A stretch of 64,000 bases of DNA from Natronococcus pandeyae (GTDB lineage: Archaea > Halobacteriota > Halobacteria > Halobacteriales > Natrialbaceae), in the NCBI RefSeq assembly GCF_008122205.1, contig NZ_PHNJ01000007.1, positions 186,001 to 250,000 of the forward strand, written 5' to 3'. The notes under the pieces were generated by a model. That model searched no databases. It worked only from the letters and a program-made list of their open reading frames with translations, and was not told where the DNA came from. Both the position numbers and the translations under genes were made by a program. Below are positions 8,020 through 16,940 of this stretch, piece by piece (position 1 is the first letter of the stretch; every line of letters begins with the position of its first letter).

Positions 8020-9462
8020 ATGACCATCAGTGTCCGTTCCGTCGACCAGTGCGTACTAGACATGGAGTTGCGAATGCCGTTCCACTTCGGAAATACGACC
8101 CTCACAGAGCTTCCGCACCTGTTCGTTCGAGTCGAGGGCGGGGACGAACTGGCGGGACAGGAAGGGATCGCAGCGGAGGGGCTCTCGCCGCTGTGGTTCC
8201 TCAAAGAGCCGGACGTCACCTTCGGGGACGGGCTCGATCGAATGCTCGAGGTCATCGACGAGGCGACCGCTCGAGCCACGGAGATCGAGGCCGACACGGT
8301 CTTCGACTTCTGGCTGACGCTCCACGAGCGCCAGCGCGAGTGGGCCGAGGACACCGAGCACCCGCCGCTGCTGTGGTCGTTCGGCGTGAGCCTCGTCGAA
8401 CGCGCGGTGATCGACGCCTACTGCCGGGCTCGAGAGACGACGTTCGATCGGGCGGTCCGCGAGAACGCGCTCGGGATCGAACTCGGCGAGATCTACCCGG
8501 AGCTATCGGGGACCGAACCCGCGGACTATCTACCGGACGAACCCCGAGAAACGACGGCGATCCGGCACACGGTCGGGTTCACCGATCCGCTCACCGATGA
8601 CGATCTCGACGCCGAGAGCCGGCTCGACGACGGACTGCCCCAGACGCTGACCGACTACGTCGAGCAGCAGGGCGTCTCCTACTTCAAGATCAAGCTCAAC
8701 GGCGACGTCAAGGCCGACGCGGATCGACTGGCGCGACTGGCCGACGAACTCGAGGGAATCGGCGACTACGCCATCACTCTCGACGCGAACGAACAGTACG
8801 GCGACGCCGACTCGTTCAGGGCGGACTGGGAGCGGTTGACCGAGTCGTCGGCAACCGACGCGCTGCTCGAGCGGTTGCACTACGTCGAACAGCCGCTCGC
8901 CCGCGGCGACGCCCTCACCGACGCCACCCGGGAGACGTTCACCGACTGGGACGATCGGCCGCCGATGATCATCGACGAGTCGGACGGCGAACTCCGGAGC
9001 CTCTCGCGGGCGCTCGACTGTGGCTATGTCGGCACCAGCCACAAGAACTGCAAGGGCGTGTTCAAGGGCCTCGCGAACGCGTGTCTGATCGACCACCGCC
9101 AGAACGAAGCGCGGGACGAGGAGTACGTCATCAGCGGGGAGGATCTCTCGACGGTCGGGCCGGTGTCGCTGCCACAGGATCTCGCCGTGATGGCGACGAT
9201 GGGGAACGAACACGTCGAGCGCAACGGCCACCACTACTTCCGCGGCATGGGGATGCTCCCCGACGGCCTCCAGGCCGACCTCCTCGACGCCCACGGCGAT
9301 CTGTACCGGGAACACGAGCGTGGGTTCCCCACGCTCGACGTCGAAGACGGTCGAATCTCGCTCGAGTCGGTCGTCGACTCGCCGTTCGGGTACGCCGTCG
9401 ACCTCGACCTCGAGCAGTTCACGCCCCGAGCCGAGTGGGAGTTCGCGCCGTCGGCCGAGTAA
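8020..9462 (+). CDS. Enolase superfamily enzyme (mandelate racemase / acid-sugar dehydratase-like)
   Basis: With the ATG at 8020 (MTISVRSVDQCVLDM) the protein has 480 residues, longer than the usual 370-420 of the family. Motifs in order: the lysine strand SYFKIKLNGD, metal ligand strand AITLDANEQY, second acid YVEQPLARGD, third acid MIIDESDGEL and a C-terminal strand with SGEDLSTVGP. These are the features of the enolase-type barrel that abstracts a proton next to a carboxylate. The substrate is not clear, but the surrounding sugar oxidoreductases and the FAH-family gene favour an acid-sugar dehydratase. The 31 extra codons before 8020 look non-coding. Confidence 0.8.
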   Translation: MTISVRSVDQCVLDMELRMPFHFGNTTLTELPHLFVRVEGGDELAGQEGIAAEGLSPLWFLKEPDVTFGDGLDRMLEVIDEATARATEIEADTVFDFWLTLHERQREWAEDTEHPPLLWSFGVSLVERAVIDAYCRARETTFDRAVRENALGIELGEIYPELSGTEPADYLPDEPRETTAIRHTVGFTDPLTDDDLDAESRLDDGLPQTLTDYVEQQGVSYFKIKLNGDVKADADRLARLADELEGIGDYAITLDANEQYGDADSFRADWERLTESSATDALLERLHYVEQPLARGDALTDATRETFTDWDDRPPMIIDESDGELRSLSRALDCGYVGTSHKNCKGVFKGLANACLIDHRQNEARDEEYVISGEDLSTVGPVSLPQDLAVMATMGNEHVERNGHHYFRGMGMLPDGLQADLLDAHGDLYREHERGFPTLDVEDGRISLESVVDSPFGYAVDLDLEQFTPRAEWEFAPSAE

Positions 9463-9621
9463 CGCGAACACCCGGTTCCGTTTTCTCCTCCAAAACGCAA
9501 CGGTAGCCAGTGTGGCCCTGCTATCTCTACTCGTATCCCTACCGGCGGAGTTCGGGGGTCGTGCGTTCAGTCTGTGGGACAGAATGTAAAAATTCGAACA
9601 GTACTGCCGAGCGTTCGTTTA

Positions 9622-9649
9622 ACACACCCAAACATTTAATCTGGTGTGT
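9622..9649. promoter_or_regulatory. Inverted repeat over the TATA box of the IclR gene (putative operator)
   Basis: ACACACC at 9622-9628 and GGTGTGT at 9643-9649 form a perfect 7-bp inverted repeat with a 14-bp spacer. The spacer contains the likely TATA element (TTTAAT, 9635-9640), which sits about 33 nt before the ATG at 9671. A dimeric regulator bound here would block TFB/TBP binding, so autoregulation by the IclR protein is a natural reading. Confidence 0.5.
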
Positions 9650-9670
9650 CCTAACATACCGAGATAACGA

Positions 9671-10432
9671 ATGAACTCGGCAAAACACCCGATACAAGCG
9701 GTCCAACGAACGCTCGATATCGTCGACGTGCTCAGAGAGCAGCGGGAAGCGCGCGTGACCGATATCGCCGACGAACTGGACCTCTCGAAGGGGACGATCC
9801 ACTGTCACCTGGCGACGCTCGAGCAGAACGGATACGTCGTCAAGAACGGGCAACGGTACGCACTCGGGCTCCAGTTTCTCGACCTCGCCCACCACGCGAA
9901 AAATCGCGTCGACATCTACGACATCACGCAGGCCGAGGTCGACGCGCTCGCAGCCGAATCGGGCGAGATGGCGCTGTTTACCGTCGAAGAACACGGGGAA
10001 GGCGTCTGTCTCTACAAAGCAGAGGGTGAAGACGCCGTCCAGACGGAGCTGTACGTCGGCTACCGAAACGGGCTGTATCACACCGCCGTCGGGAAGGCGC
10101 TGCTGGCGTTCATGCCGGAGGAGCGCCGCGAAGAGATCATCGAAGAGACCGAGTTCGAGCAGATCACGCCGAACACGATCACGGACCCGGACGAACTCCG
10201 CGAGCAACTGGCCGAGATCCGCGAGCGTGGGATCGCGTACAATCACGAGGAGACGATTCAGGGACTCGTTGGGGTCGGGGCACCGATTCGCGATCAGGAC
10301 GGAACGCTCTACGGCGCCGTCTCGCTCATCGGACCGGTGAGTCGAATGGAGGACGAACGGCTCACGGAGGAGTTGCCGCAGCTGATCCGCCGCGCGGTCA
10401 ACATCATCGAGGTGAACATTACCTCGCTGTAG
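9671..10432 (+). CDS. IclR family transcriptional regulator
   Basis: A 253-residue regulator with the two-domain IclR plan. The N-terminal winged HTH spans about residues 5-65 (RVTDIADELDLSKGTIHCHL, then NGYVVKNGQRYALG). The effector domain spans about 80-250, with the conserved stretch YHTAVGKALLAFMP and a ligand-pocket region GIAYNHEETIQGLVGVGAPI. IclR proteins sense small organic acids or sugar acids. The gene lies between the enolase-family enzyme and the PIG-L gene, so the local sugar catabolic genes are candidate targets. A palindrome overlaps its own TATA box. Confidence 0.9.
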   Translation: MNSAKHPIQAVQRTLDIVDVLREQREARVTDIADELDLSKGTIHCHLATLEQNGYVVKNGQRYALGLQFLDLAHHAKNRVDIYDITQAEVDALAAESGEMALFTVEEHGEGVCLYKAEGEDAVQTELYVGYRNGLYHTAVGKALLAFMPEERREEIIEETEFEQITPNTITDPDELREQLAEIRERGIAYNHEETIQGLVGVGAPIRDQDGTLYGAVSLIGPVSRMEDERLTEELPQLIRRAVNIIEVNITSL

Positions 10433-10441
10433 CCCGGCCAG

Positions 10442-11140
10442 TTACTCGAGATACTCGACTGACGTCGTGTGAAGCGACGTGAAACCCTCCGCGAACGGGA
10501 CGCCAGCCTCCTGACCGAGCGTTCGCGCTCTGGCTCGCACGTTCGCCACGAGGTCGTCGAACTCGCCGTCGATACCGCCGTGATCGTCCAGCCACGCGAC
10601 CTGGGACTCGTGTTGCTCGACCGCTCGCATTTTCCGCTCGACGTGGTCGGAGACGTCCACGAACGTCTCCGGCTCGAACGACGAGGTCGGCTTGCCGAAG
10701 TAGTAGACGTTCGACGGGTCACAGGGTGACGACGCGGTTTCGACGAGCGGCAGCGACGCCATATAGTAGGCGTCCGTAACCAGTTTCGACGTGACGCGGT
10801 GGTCCGGATGCATGTCGTCCTGGTAGTGCGTCAACACGAGCTCCGGATCGTGTCTGCGGATCGTCTCCACCATTTCCAGTCGGTTCTCCATCGAGTACGT
10901 CACTCGCCCGTCGAGAAAGTCGAGAAACTCGACCGACGCCCCGAGTTCCTCGCCCGAGCGACGCGCCTCTTCTTCCCGGACGGCGGCGATTTCGGCTTCG
11001 TCGGCGTCCGATGTCCCGAGTTCCCCGCGAGTCATGTGAACGATCGTGACGTCGTCGCCGCGATCGGCGTGTTTGGCGAGCGTTCCGCCGCAGAAGATGT
11101 CGGCGTCGTCCGGATGTGCAACTATCGCTACGATGGACAT
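10442..11140 (-). CDS. PIG-L (LmbE-like) family deacetylase
   Basis: A 232-residue zinc-dependent N-deacetylase-like protein. The metal site is visible as VAIVAHPDDADIFCGG near the N-terminus (His and Asp of AHPDD) and DMHPDHRVTSKLV near residue 107-119, which carries the third ligand. Family members remove acetyl groups from N-acetylglucosamine-type sugars or related amides. The gene is convergent with the IclR gene, with only nine bases between stops. Given the district, an amino-sugar substrate is reasonable but unproven. Confidence 0.9.
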   Translation of the reverse strand: MSIVAIVAHPDDADIFCGGTLAKHADRGDDVTIVHMTRGELGTSDADEAEIAAVREEEARRSGEELGASVEFLDFLDGRVTYSMENRLEMVETIRRHDPELVLTHYQDDMHPDHRVTSKLVTDAYYMASLPLVETASSPCDPSNVYYFGKPTSSFEPETFVDVSDHVERKMRAVEQHESQVAWLDDHGGIDGEFDDLVANVRARARTLGQEAGVPFAEGFTSLHTTSVEYLE

Positions 11141-11160
11141 GAGAAAGGCGAACCATCGCG

Positions 11161-11172
11161 CTATTAAAATAC
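11161..11172 (-). promoter_or_regulatory. Promoter of the PIG-L gene
   Basis: On the minus strand the bases read GTATTTTAATAG, an AT-rich TATA element centred about 26 nt before the ATG at 11140. Confidence 0.45.
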
Positions 11173-11956
11173 TTTCGGCCAGATCGACGGTCGAGAAAAC
11201 TGTTTAACGATATAAAACGGTCTGTCGCCGACTGATGTCGATAGTACGGCCACCGGCGGAACGGCATCGATAAAAATTACACTAATACGAGTGTAAAGCT
11301 GCCCTTCTCGAACCCGTTCGGGATGCGCTACTGAGTGGGTCGCTGTCGGCCCGCTCGCGTATCGGAGTTTGTACGGTCTATCCGTGTGACAGGACTGTTA
11401 TCGCTCGTTTCGAGAGTCCCAAGTTCCCCGAACGAGTCGCGCAGAAAAAGTTCGAAAGAAGGAACGACTGCTCACTCGGTCACTCTACTGGACAGAACAG
11501 TCTACAGCAGTGAGGAGACATGATTTATATCATTTTTCTATTGCTATTCCAGTCGTGGCTCCTCCGATCGGAAACGACTAGCCCTGAACGAGTACTGCAC
11601 CTAATGTGCCAAATACGGATCGATAACGCTGTCTTCACCGATCGTCGGCATCAGTGTCCGACTTATTCGTCGTCGTCCGATTAGAAACTGTAAGAGTGAA
11701 ATACATACTGAGTGTCCGATACTTCTCACTCTGGAGTTGGCGTAATCACCGCCTATACTCGGTGTATCTGAAGATTATCCGTTCGCAAGGACGGTGCTGG
11801 GAGGCGCGTCGTGGAATCTCTCTCGAGCGAGGTCCGGACGGCCGGTCTCGCGGCTCGAGAAACCCCGTCGAGGCTGACGGATGTCGGTCGAGGAGCAGTT
11901 ACCTGGCTAACCGATCGGTAGATTGAACACTTCGGGGGTGGACGGGACGGTTATCG
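11173..11956. other. Non-coding stretch, about 780 bp
   Basis: No convincing gene was found on either strand. The open frames here are short and lack halophilic acidic composition or any recognisable motif. Between about 11520 and 11780 the DNA is AT-rich compared with its surroundings (for example the run at 11522-11548). It may hold regulatory DNA or the decayed remains of a gene. Confidence 0.5.
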
Positions 11957-12376
11957 ATGGATTCGAGTCGCGGCTCGAGCGGATACCTTCTGCTGGTGGG
12001 GAGCGTGGTAGCGGTCGCAGTCGTCTACGCCGTGCTGGTGCCGCGACACGCCGGCGGCGGAGACGAGTCGCGAGCGCTTCTCTACATCGTGGTTGGATGG
12101 GTCCCGTTCACGCTCACCTTCTACGCGATCGGTCGCCTCTTCTCGTCGCCGAGTGCGCTGCCGAGTATGCAGGCTGCCGACGCCGGACTCGCGCTGTTTC
12201 TGGTGTCGCTCCTCCTCAGTCTCGGCCTCGAGGCCTGGGGCGTCCCACCGGAGCAACTCCCGGAGGCGTACGTCCTGCAGGCCATCGGAATCTTCGTCGG
12301 TCTCGCGTTCTTCGGATGGGCGGTCGGACGGCGGTCGAAGGCGATCACGCAGCACGCTCGAGAGACCCGACGCTGA
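11957..12376 (+). CDS. Four-helix integral membrane protein of unknown function
   Basis: A 139-residue protein with four predicted membrane segments: YLLLVGSVVAVAVVYAVLV, LLYIVVGWVPFTLTFYAIG, AGLALFLVSLLLSLGLEAWG and VLQAIGIFVGLAFFGWAVG. It ends in a basic cytoplasmic tail (GRRSKAITQHARETRR). No catalytic or binding motif was recognised. Codon use is typical of the region, and the gene is convergent with the USP gene that follows, with 24 bp between stops. Confidence 0.65.
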   Translation: MDSSRGSSGYLLLVGSVVAVAVVYAVLVPRHAGGGDESRALLYIVVGWVPFTLTFYAIGRLFSSPSALPSMQAADAGLALFLVSLLLSLGLEAWGVPPEQLPEAYVLQAIGIFVGLAFFGWAVGRRSKAITQHARETRR

Positions 12377-12400
12377 TCGGTCGCGCAAAACCCGGTTCGA

Positions 12401-12856
12401 CTACGAGTCGTCCGGCAGTATGTGCGTATCGTCACCGACGACGAGCACGTCGGTCCCGCCGTACCGGGTGACGCCATCGGTGACGCTGCCCAGCATCATG
12501 CGGCTGAGTCCGCCCCGCCCCCTCGTTCCCATGACGATGACGTCGGCTTCGATCTCGTCGGTGTACTCGAGAATCTCCCGGACCGGAACTCCCTGACGGA
12601 CCTCGGTCGTGATCTCGAGACCGCGGTCTCGGCCCCGTTCCGCGATGCGCGTGACGTACTCGTCGGCCCGATCGCGGAAGACGTCCTCGGCGCTCCCGGA
12701 GTCACCGGGAAGGCGGACGGATCCAAGCGGTCCCTGTTCGACGATACAGACGACGTACATCGTCGCACCGACCGTCTCCGCGAGGTCGAACGCGGTCTCC
12801 GCGGCGTCCTCCGCGTACTCGCTGCCGTCCGTCGGAACGAGTATCCGTTCGTACAT
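12401..12856 (-). CDS. Universal stress protein (UspA domain)
   Basis: A 151-residue USP. The start MYERILVPTDGSEYAEDA is the classic UspA opening with the first beta strand and the DGS loop. The nucleotide loop is complete: VMGTRGRGGLSRMMLGSV satisfies G-x2-G-x9-G-S, so ATP binding is expected. It acts in the cytoplasm, probably as a dimer. The reading frame is open far upstream (to 13867), but that extension is the antisense shadow of the kinase gene and is not coding. Confidence 0.92.
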   Translation of the reverse strand: MYERILVPTDGSEYAEDAAETAFDLAETVGATMYVVCIVEQGPLGSVRLPGDSGSAEDVFRDRADEYVTRIAERGRDRGLEITTEVRQGVPVREILEYTDEIEADVIVMGTRGRGGLSRMMLGSVTDGVTRYGGTDVLVVGDDTHILPDDS

Positions 12857-12963
12857 ACCGCTACTTCGGCCGGAGATCGTATAAAATCGAGTGCGTTCTG
12901 CGGTCCGAGCTATGATCTCCGGATCGTCGACGTCCTCGACTGACGCGCTCACCTGCCACCGAA

Positions 12964-14577
12964 TCACGTGCGTCGCGTTCGGACGTACTGGGCGAAGACC
13001 ACGAGCGCAGCGACCAGCGACGCGATTTCGTACGGTCGTTCGTGGAACGTCAGCACGGCCGCCGCGACGAACAGCGCGCCCGCGAGTACGGCGTAGCCGG
13101 TCGACGGGTCGCCGCCACTGGGGGTGTCGATCGGCTCCGTCCTGACGACGAGTTCTCCGCGCTCGAGTTGGCCGAAAACCGCGTCGAACCGGGCCGGCGC
13201 CCGCGCGAGCACGGGTGCCGATTCGCGGAGGTCGTTTCGGACGTCCTCGAGCAGCGCTTCGATTTCGCTCTCGATGAACCCGTGGTCGACGAGAAACGAG
13301 CGCGTGGTCGACAGAAAGTCGAACTCGGGGTCGAGGCTTCGGCAAACGCCTTCGCCGACCGTTCCGACCCTGATGAGCAACATCACGTTCGGCGGGATGC
13401 GAAACGGGAAGTCGTGCAGCATCGACAGCAACTCGGTGATGATCACCCGCCAGGTGATATCGGTCCGGCCCTCGAGGTTGTCGATCACCATCTCGAGCAC
13501 CCGCCGGACTGCGACCCGGTCGACGGCGGGATCGAGCACCTCGAGCGTAATGAGCGTGTTCAACAGCCCGTCGACGTCGCGACGGACGAGCGTGCGATAC
13601 AGGCTCGTGATGTCGTCCTGTTCCTGTGGTGTGAGTCGCTGACTCATCCCGTAATCGTAGATGACGAGCCGTCCGTCGTCGGTCACCGCGAGGTTCCCGG
13701 GGTGTGGGTCCGCGTGGAACACGCCGTCGACGAGCCCCATCTTCAGGTACGTCCGGGCGATCAGCGTCGCCATCTCGGTGTTTCCGACGCCCGCCGTTGC
13801 GAGCGCGTCGTCGTCTGTGATCTTCGTTCCGTCGACGTACTCCATGGCGACCACCCGTTCGGAACACAGCTCGTCGTACGTCTCCGGAACGACGATCCGG
13901 TCGTCGTCCGCGAAGTTGTCTCCGATCTCCGCCATGATCGACGCCTCGCGGTCGAAATCGAGCTCCTCGAGAATGATCTCCTCGAAGTCGTCGGCGACGT
14001 TCTCGAGCGAGTAGCGCTGGCGCTCGTCGGCGAACGTGGCAAGCAGCGGGACGAGACCCCTGATGACCCGCAGGTCGCGCTCGATTATCGAGACGATCCC
14101 CGGTCGTCGGACTTTCAGAGCGATTCGTTCACCTTCGGACGCCGCGGTGTAGACGAACGCGAGCGAACCGCCGGCGACCGGCTCGAGCGTCTCGAGGTCG
14201 ATCTCGTCGCCGAGTTCGGACTCGAGGACCGTCACCGGATCGCCCCCCGCGCCCTCGGGGACCTCGTCCTGTAGCGTCGCGAAGACCTCGACGTACGTCG
14301 GGGGGACGACATCCGGTCGCGTCGAGAGCACCTGGCCGACCTTGATGAACGCCGGGCCGAGGTCGAGCATCGTCTCGGTGAGTCGTTCGGCTCGCCTGCG
14401 GTGGACGTCCGTCGAGACTCGACGAGGCGGCCCGAACAGGAGGAACCGCCGTCGGTCCCGGAGAAAGCCGATCGCGACGGGGAGAAACCGGACGAGAACC
14501 TGCAGATACCGGAGGTAGTATCCGTTCATCGGTCGAGGGCGACGGCGGCGGCGATTGCGTCCCTGTCCATGTGTCAT
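12964..14577 (-). CDS. ABC1/AarF/UbiB family atypical kinase
   Basis: A 537-residue membrane-associated member of the UbiB family. The N-terminal KxGQ motif is present as FIKVGQVLSTRPD (79-82). The nucleotide loop reads VAGGSLAFVY where UbiB has an Ala-rich loop, the core lysine is IALKV (K155), and the ExD motif is EELDFDREA. The catalytic segment HADPHPGN is followed by the metal-binding DYG (VIYDYGMSQ). The C-terminus has two predicted membrane helices. In other organisms these proteins support isoprenoid-quinone or lipid metabolism. Its sole marked context is flanking USP genes. A start at residue 17 (MNGYYLRYL) is an alternative. Confidence 0.9.
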   Translation of the reverse strand: MTHGQGRNRRRRRPRPMNGYYLRYLQVLVRFLPVAIGFLRDRRRFLLFGPPRRVSTDVHRRRAERLTETMLDLGPAFIKVGQVLSTRPDVVPPTYVEVFATLQDEVPEGAGGDPVTVLESELGDEIDLETLEPVAGGSLAFVYTAASEGERIALKVRRPGIVSIIERDLRVIRGLVPLLATFADERQRYSLENVADDFEEIILEELDFDREASIMAEIGDNFADDDRIVVPETYDELCSERVVAMEYVDGTKITDDDALATAGVGNTEMATLIARTYLKMGLVDGVFHADPHPGNLAVTDDGRLVIYDYGMSQRLTPQEQDDITSLYRTLVRRDVDGLLNTLITLEVLDPAVDRVAVRRVLEMVIDNLEGRTDITWRVIITELLSMLHDFPFRIPPNVMLLIRVGTVGEGVCRSLDPEFDFLSTTRSFLVDHGFIESEIEALLEDVRNDLRESAPVLARAPARFDAVFGQLERGELVVRTEPIDTPSGGDPSTGYAVLAGALFVAAAVLTFHERPYEIASLVAALVVFAQYVRTRRT

Positions 14578-14745
14578 CTTCGGATGCCGAACACAAGTAT
14601 ATCAGTGCTCTGGCAATCCGGTGTCGCGGTCGACGCGAGAGCCGATACCTGGTTCGAGCGGAAGCACCTTGACACTCCGCCTACCTCCCAGATCCTGGGA
14701 ACTACCCCTACAAATATCCCGCTCGTTCGCGTCCGTTACGATACA

Positions 14746-15198
14746 ATGTACGACCGACTGTTGCTGCCGACGGACATGAGCCCCGGCGTCGACGATGCGG
14801 TGACACACGCGATCGATGCGGCCGAGCGATACGACGCCGAGCTCCACGTCCTGTACGTCGTGGACGCGGACGCCTACAGCTCCTACCCGGGCGACGAGTA
14901 CGTCCACGAGTTCGAGGGACTGGAGAGCGCGCTCGAGCAAGCGGGCAGAGACGCCATCGAGGAGATCGCCGCCGAAGCCGAGCAGGCCGGCGTCGAGACC
15001 ACGGAGGTCGTCCACCACGGCATTCCCCACGAAGAGATCCTCAGGTACATCGACGACGCCGATATCGGACTCACGGTCGTCGGTTCGAAGAACCGTTCCG
15101 GAGAGTACCGACGATTACTGGGTAGTGTGGCCGAACGGGTGGCGAACATGTCCGAGCGCCCGGTGACGATCGTGAAGTCGCCGGTCGACGAGGAGTAG
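14746..15198 (+). CDS. Universal stress protein (UspA domain)
   Basis: A 150-residue USP opening MYDRLLLPTDMSPGVDDA. The nucleotide loop reads VVGSKNRSGEYRRLLGSV: the first Gly and the final G-S are present, but the second Gly of G-x2-G is Asn, so nucleotide binding is less certain than for the neighbours. The stop is 24 bp before the aminotransferase gene on the same strand, so the two may be cotranscribed. It is divergent from the kinase gene at 12964, with a shared promoter region of about 170 bp. Confidence 0.9.
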   Translation: MYDRLLLPTDMSPGVDDAVTHAIDAAERYDAELHVLYVVDADAYSSYPGDEYVHEFEGLESALEQAGRDAIEEIAAEAEQAGVETTEVVHHGIPHEEILRYIDDADIGLTVVGSKNRSGEYRRLLGSVAERVANMSERPVTIVKSPVDEE

Positions 15199-15222
15199 CG
15201 AGGCCTCGGAGACGACACAGCC

Positions 15223-16329
15223 ATGAATCACGAAACACTTCGAGCGGACATTCCGGCACTCGAGCGCGGCGTCTACTTCAATACGGGAGCCGGCGGCCCG
15301 AGCCCGCGACGCGTCGTGGAGGCGGCCGAGTCGGCGCTCGAGTTCCACGAGTACGAGGCGCCCATGGACGAGGGGATGTACGCCGCTGCGGCGGCTAGCT
15401 ACGATTCGGCGACAGAATCTGTCGCCGACTTACTCGGGGCACAGCGGTCGGAGATCGCCCTCACCCAGAGTACGACCGACGGGATCAACCGCGTCGCCGG
15501 CGCGTTCGAGTGGAGCGAAAACGACGTCGTCGTTCGAACCGATCTCGAGCACTCCGCCGGGATCCTGCCGTGGCGCCGTCTCGAGCGAACCCGGGGCGTT
15601 GAGGTACGCGTCCTCGAAACCGAGCGCGGCCGCGTGGATCTGGACGACGTCGAGGCAGCAGCGGCGGACGCGAACCTGTTCGTCGTGAGTTCGATCACCT
15701 GGACGCACGGCACCCGACTACCGATCGGCGAAATCGTCGACATCGCGCACGACGCCGGCGCAGCAGTCCTCGTCGACGCCGTCCAGTCACCCGGACAGAC
15801 CGCCGTCGACGTCGATGAATGGGGGGCCGAGTTCGTCGTCGGCGCGGGCCACAAGTGGCTTCTCGGTCCGTTCGGAGCCGGGTTCCTGTACGTTCGCGAG
15901 GGAGCCGAACGCGACCGCGTTCCGAGCGCGATCGGCTACCGAAGCGTCGTCGACGCGAACGCACCCGACTACGAGTACGAGCCGGGCGCGGGACGGTTCG
16001 AAGTCGGGACGACCAGTCCGGCGACCTACGCTGGCCTCGAGGAAGCGATCGCGGTCCATCGAGAACTCGGTACCGACGCCGTCGAGTCCCGAATCGAGAC
16101 GCTCACGGACCATCTCAAGGACGGCCTGTCGGACGACCGATTGCTGAGCCCGCGCTCGTTCGAGTCCGGACTGGTCACGGTCGCCGTCGAGGAGCCGGAG
16201 GCCACGGTCGACCGACTCGCCGACCACGATATCGTGGTCCGCTCGCTCCCCTATCCGGAGGCGATCAGGGTCTCCGTCCACGCGTTCAACACGCAGGACG
16301 AGATCGAAACGCTGCTCGAGGCGCTCTGA
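15223..16329 (+). CDS. Class V aminotransferase-fold PLP enzyme (cysteine-desulfurase-like)
   Basis: A 368-residue fold-type I PLP enzyme. The N-terminus has YFNTGAGGPSPRRVVEA, the class V substrate and phosphate region. The cofactor-binding Asp and Gln lie in VLVDAVQSPGQT, and the Schiff-base lysine is in VGAGHKWLLGPFG. The active-site Cys loop of group I or II cysteine desulfurases is not evident near the C-terminus, so an aminotransferase, a lyase or an isopenicillin-epimerase-like activity is as likely as desulfuration. It follows a USP gene by 24 bp on the same strand. Confidence 0.85.
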   Translation: MNHETLRADIPALERGVYFNTGAGGPSPRRVVEAAESALEFHEYEAPMDEGMYAAAAASYDSATESVADLLGAQRSEIALTQSTTDGINRVAGAFEWSENDVVVRTDLEHSAGILPWRRLERTRGVEVRVLETERGRVDLDDVEAAAADANLFVVSSITWTHGTRLPIGEIVDIAHDAGAAVLVDAVQSPGQTAVDVDEWGAEFVVGAGHKWLLGPFGAGFLYVREGAERDRVPSAIGYRSVVDANAPDYEYEPGAGRFEVGTTSPATYAGLEEAIAVHRELGTDAVESRIETLTDHLKDGLSDDRLLSPRSFESGLVTVAVEEPEATVDRLADHDIVVRSLPYPEAIRVSVHAFNTQDEIETLLEAL

Positions 16330-16415
16330 CCGCGACGAGCAACTGCAAGCGTGTCAGCGTCGACGACGTCGCCGTCCGGCGGCCGATCCTCGTTGCACTA
16401 GCGCGAAGCGGAGGA

Positions 16416-16841
16416 TTAGCGGACGACGATGACCGGCGTCGGCGACCGCTGGACGACGTTCTCGGCGACGCTCCCGAGTAAGATTCGCGAGATTCCCTCT
16501 CGGCCGTGGCTTCCGACGACGGTCAGATCGAACCCCTCGTCTTCCGCTCGCTCCGCGATCTGGGTATCCGGCTGTCCGGTGACGATATCGGTGTCGAGTT
16601 CGCGGTCGTGTTCGGCCGCGATCTCTCGGGCAGTCTCGAGTATCTCTTCCCCGTGCTCGCGGGCCTTCTCGGTGACCGGTGGTCGAATCTCCGGGCCCTC
16701 GAACGCGGACCAGTACCCTTCCGGGATGTTGATTACGTGGAGGGCGGTGACCTCGGCGTCGGGAAACTTTTCGAACGTGAACTCGAGTGCGCTATTTGCG
16801 GGGGGCGAACCGTCATATCCGACGAGAATTCGGTCGCTCAT
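16416..16841 (-). CDS. Universal stress protein (UspA domain)
   Basis: A compact 141-residue USP: MSDRILVGYDGSPPANSALE at the start and VVGSHGREGISRILLGSVAE as a complete G-x2-G-x9-G-S nucleotide loop, ending with the strand TPVIVVR. It is convergent with the class V aminotransferase gene and lies just before the two-domain USP on the same strand, with about 100 bp between them, so both could respond to one promoter set. Confidence 0.92.
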   Translation of the reverse strand: MSDRILVGYDGSPPANSALEFTFEKFPDAEVTALHVINIPEGYWSAFEGPEIRPPVTEKAREHGEEILETAREIAAEHDRELDTDIVTGQPDTQIAERAEDEGFDLTVVGSHGREGISRILLGSVAENVVQRSPTPVIVVR

Positions 16842-16940
16842 ACGGAGAACTGTATTCGCAGTTTCCTCATAATGCTATCTACCCTATTCATCCCTGACAG
16901 GATCGCCGTCCTGAACCAGCAGCGGCGTTCGTTGTCGGGC

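Noticed and set aside
12857-13867. Long upstream extension of the USP frame at 12401, making a 488-codon protein
   Set aside because: The extension is very Arg-rich and antisense to the kinase gene, a typical high-GC shadow. The USP clearly starts at 12856.
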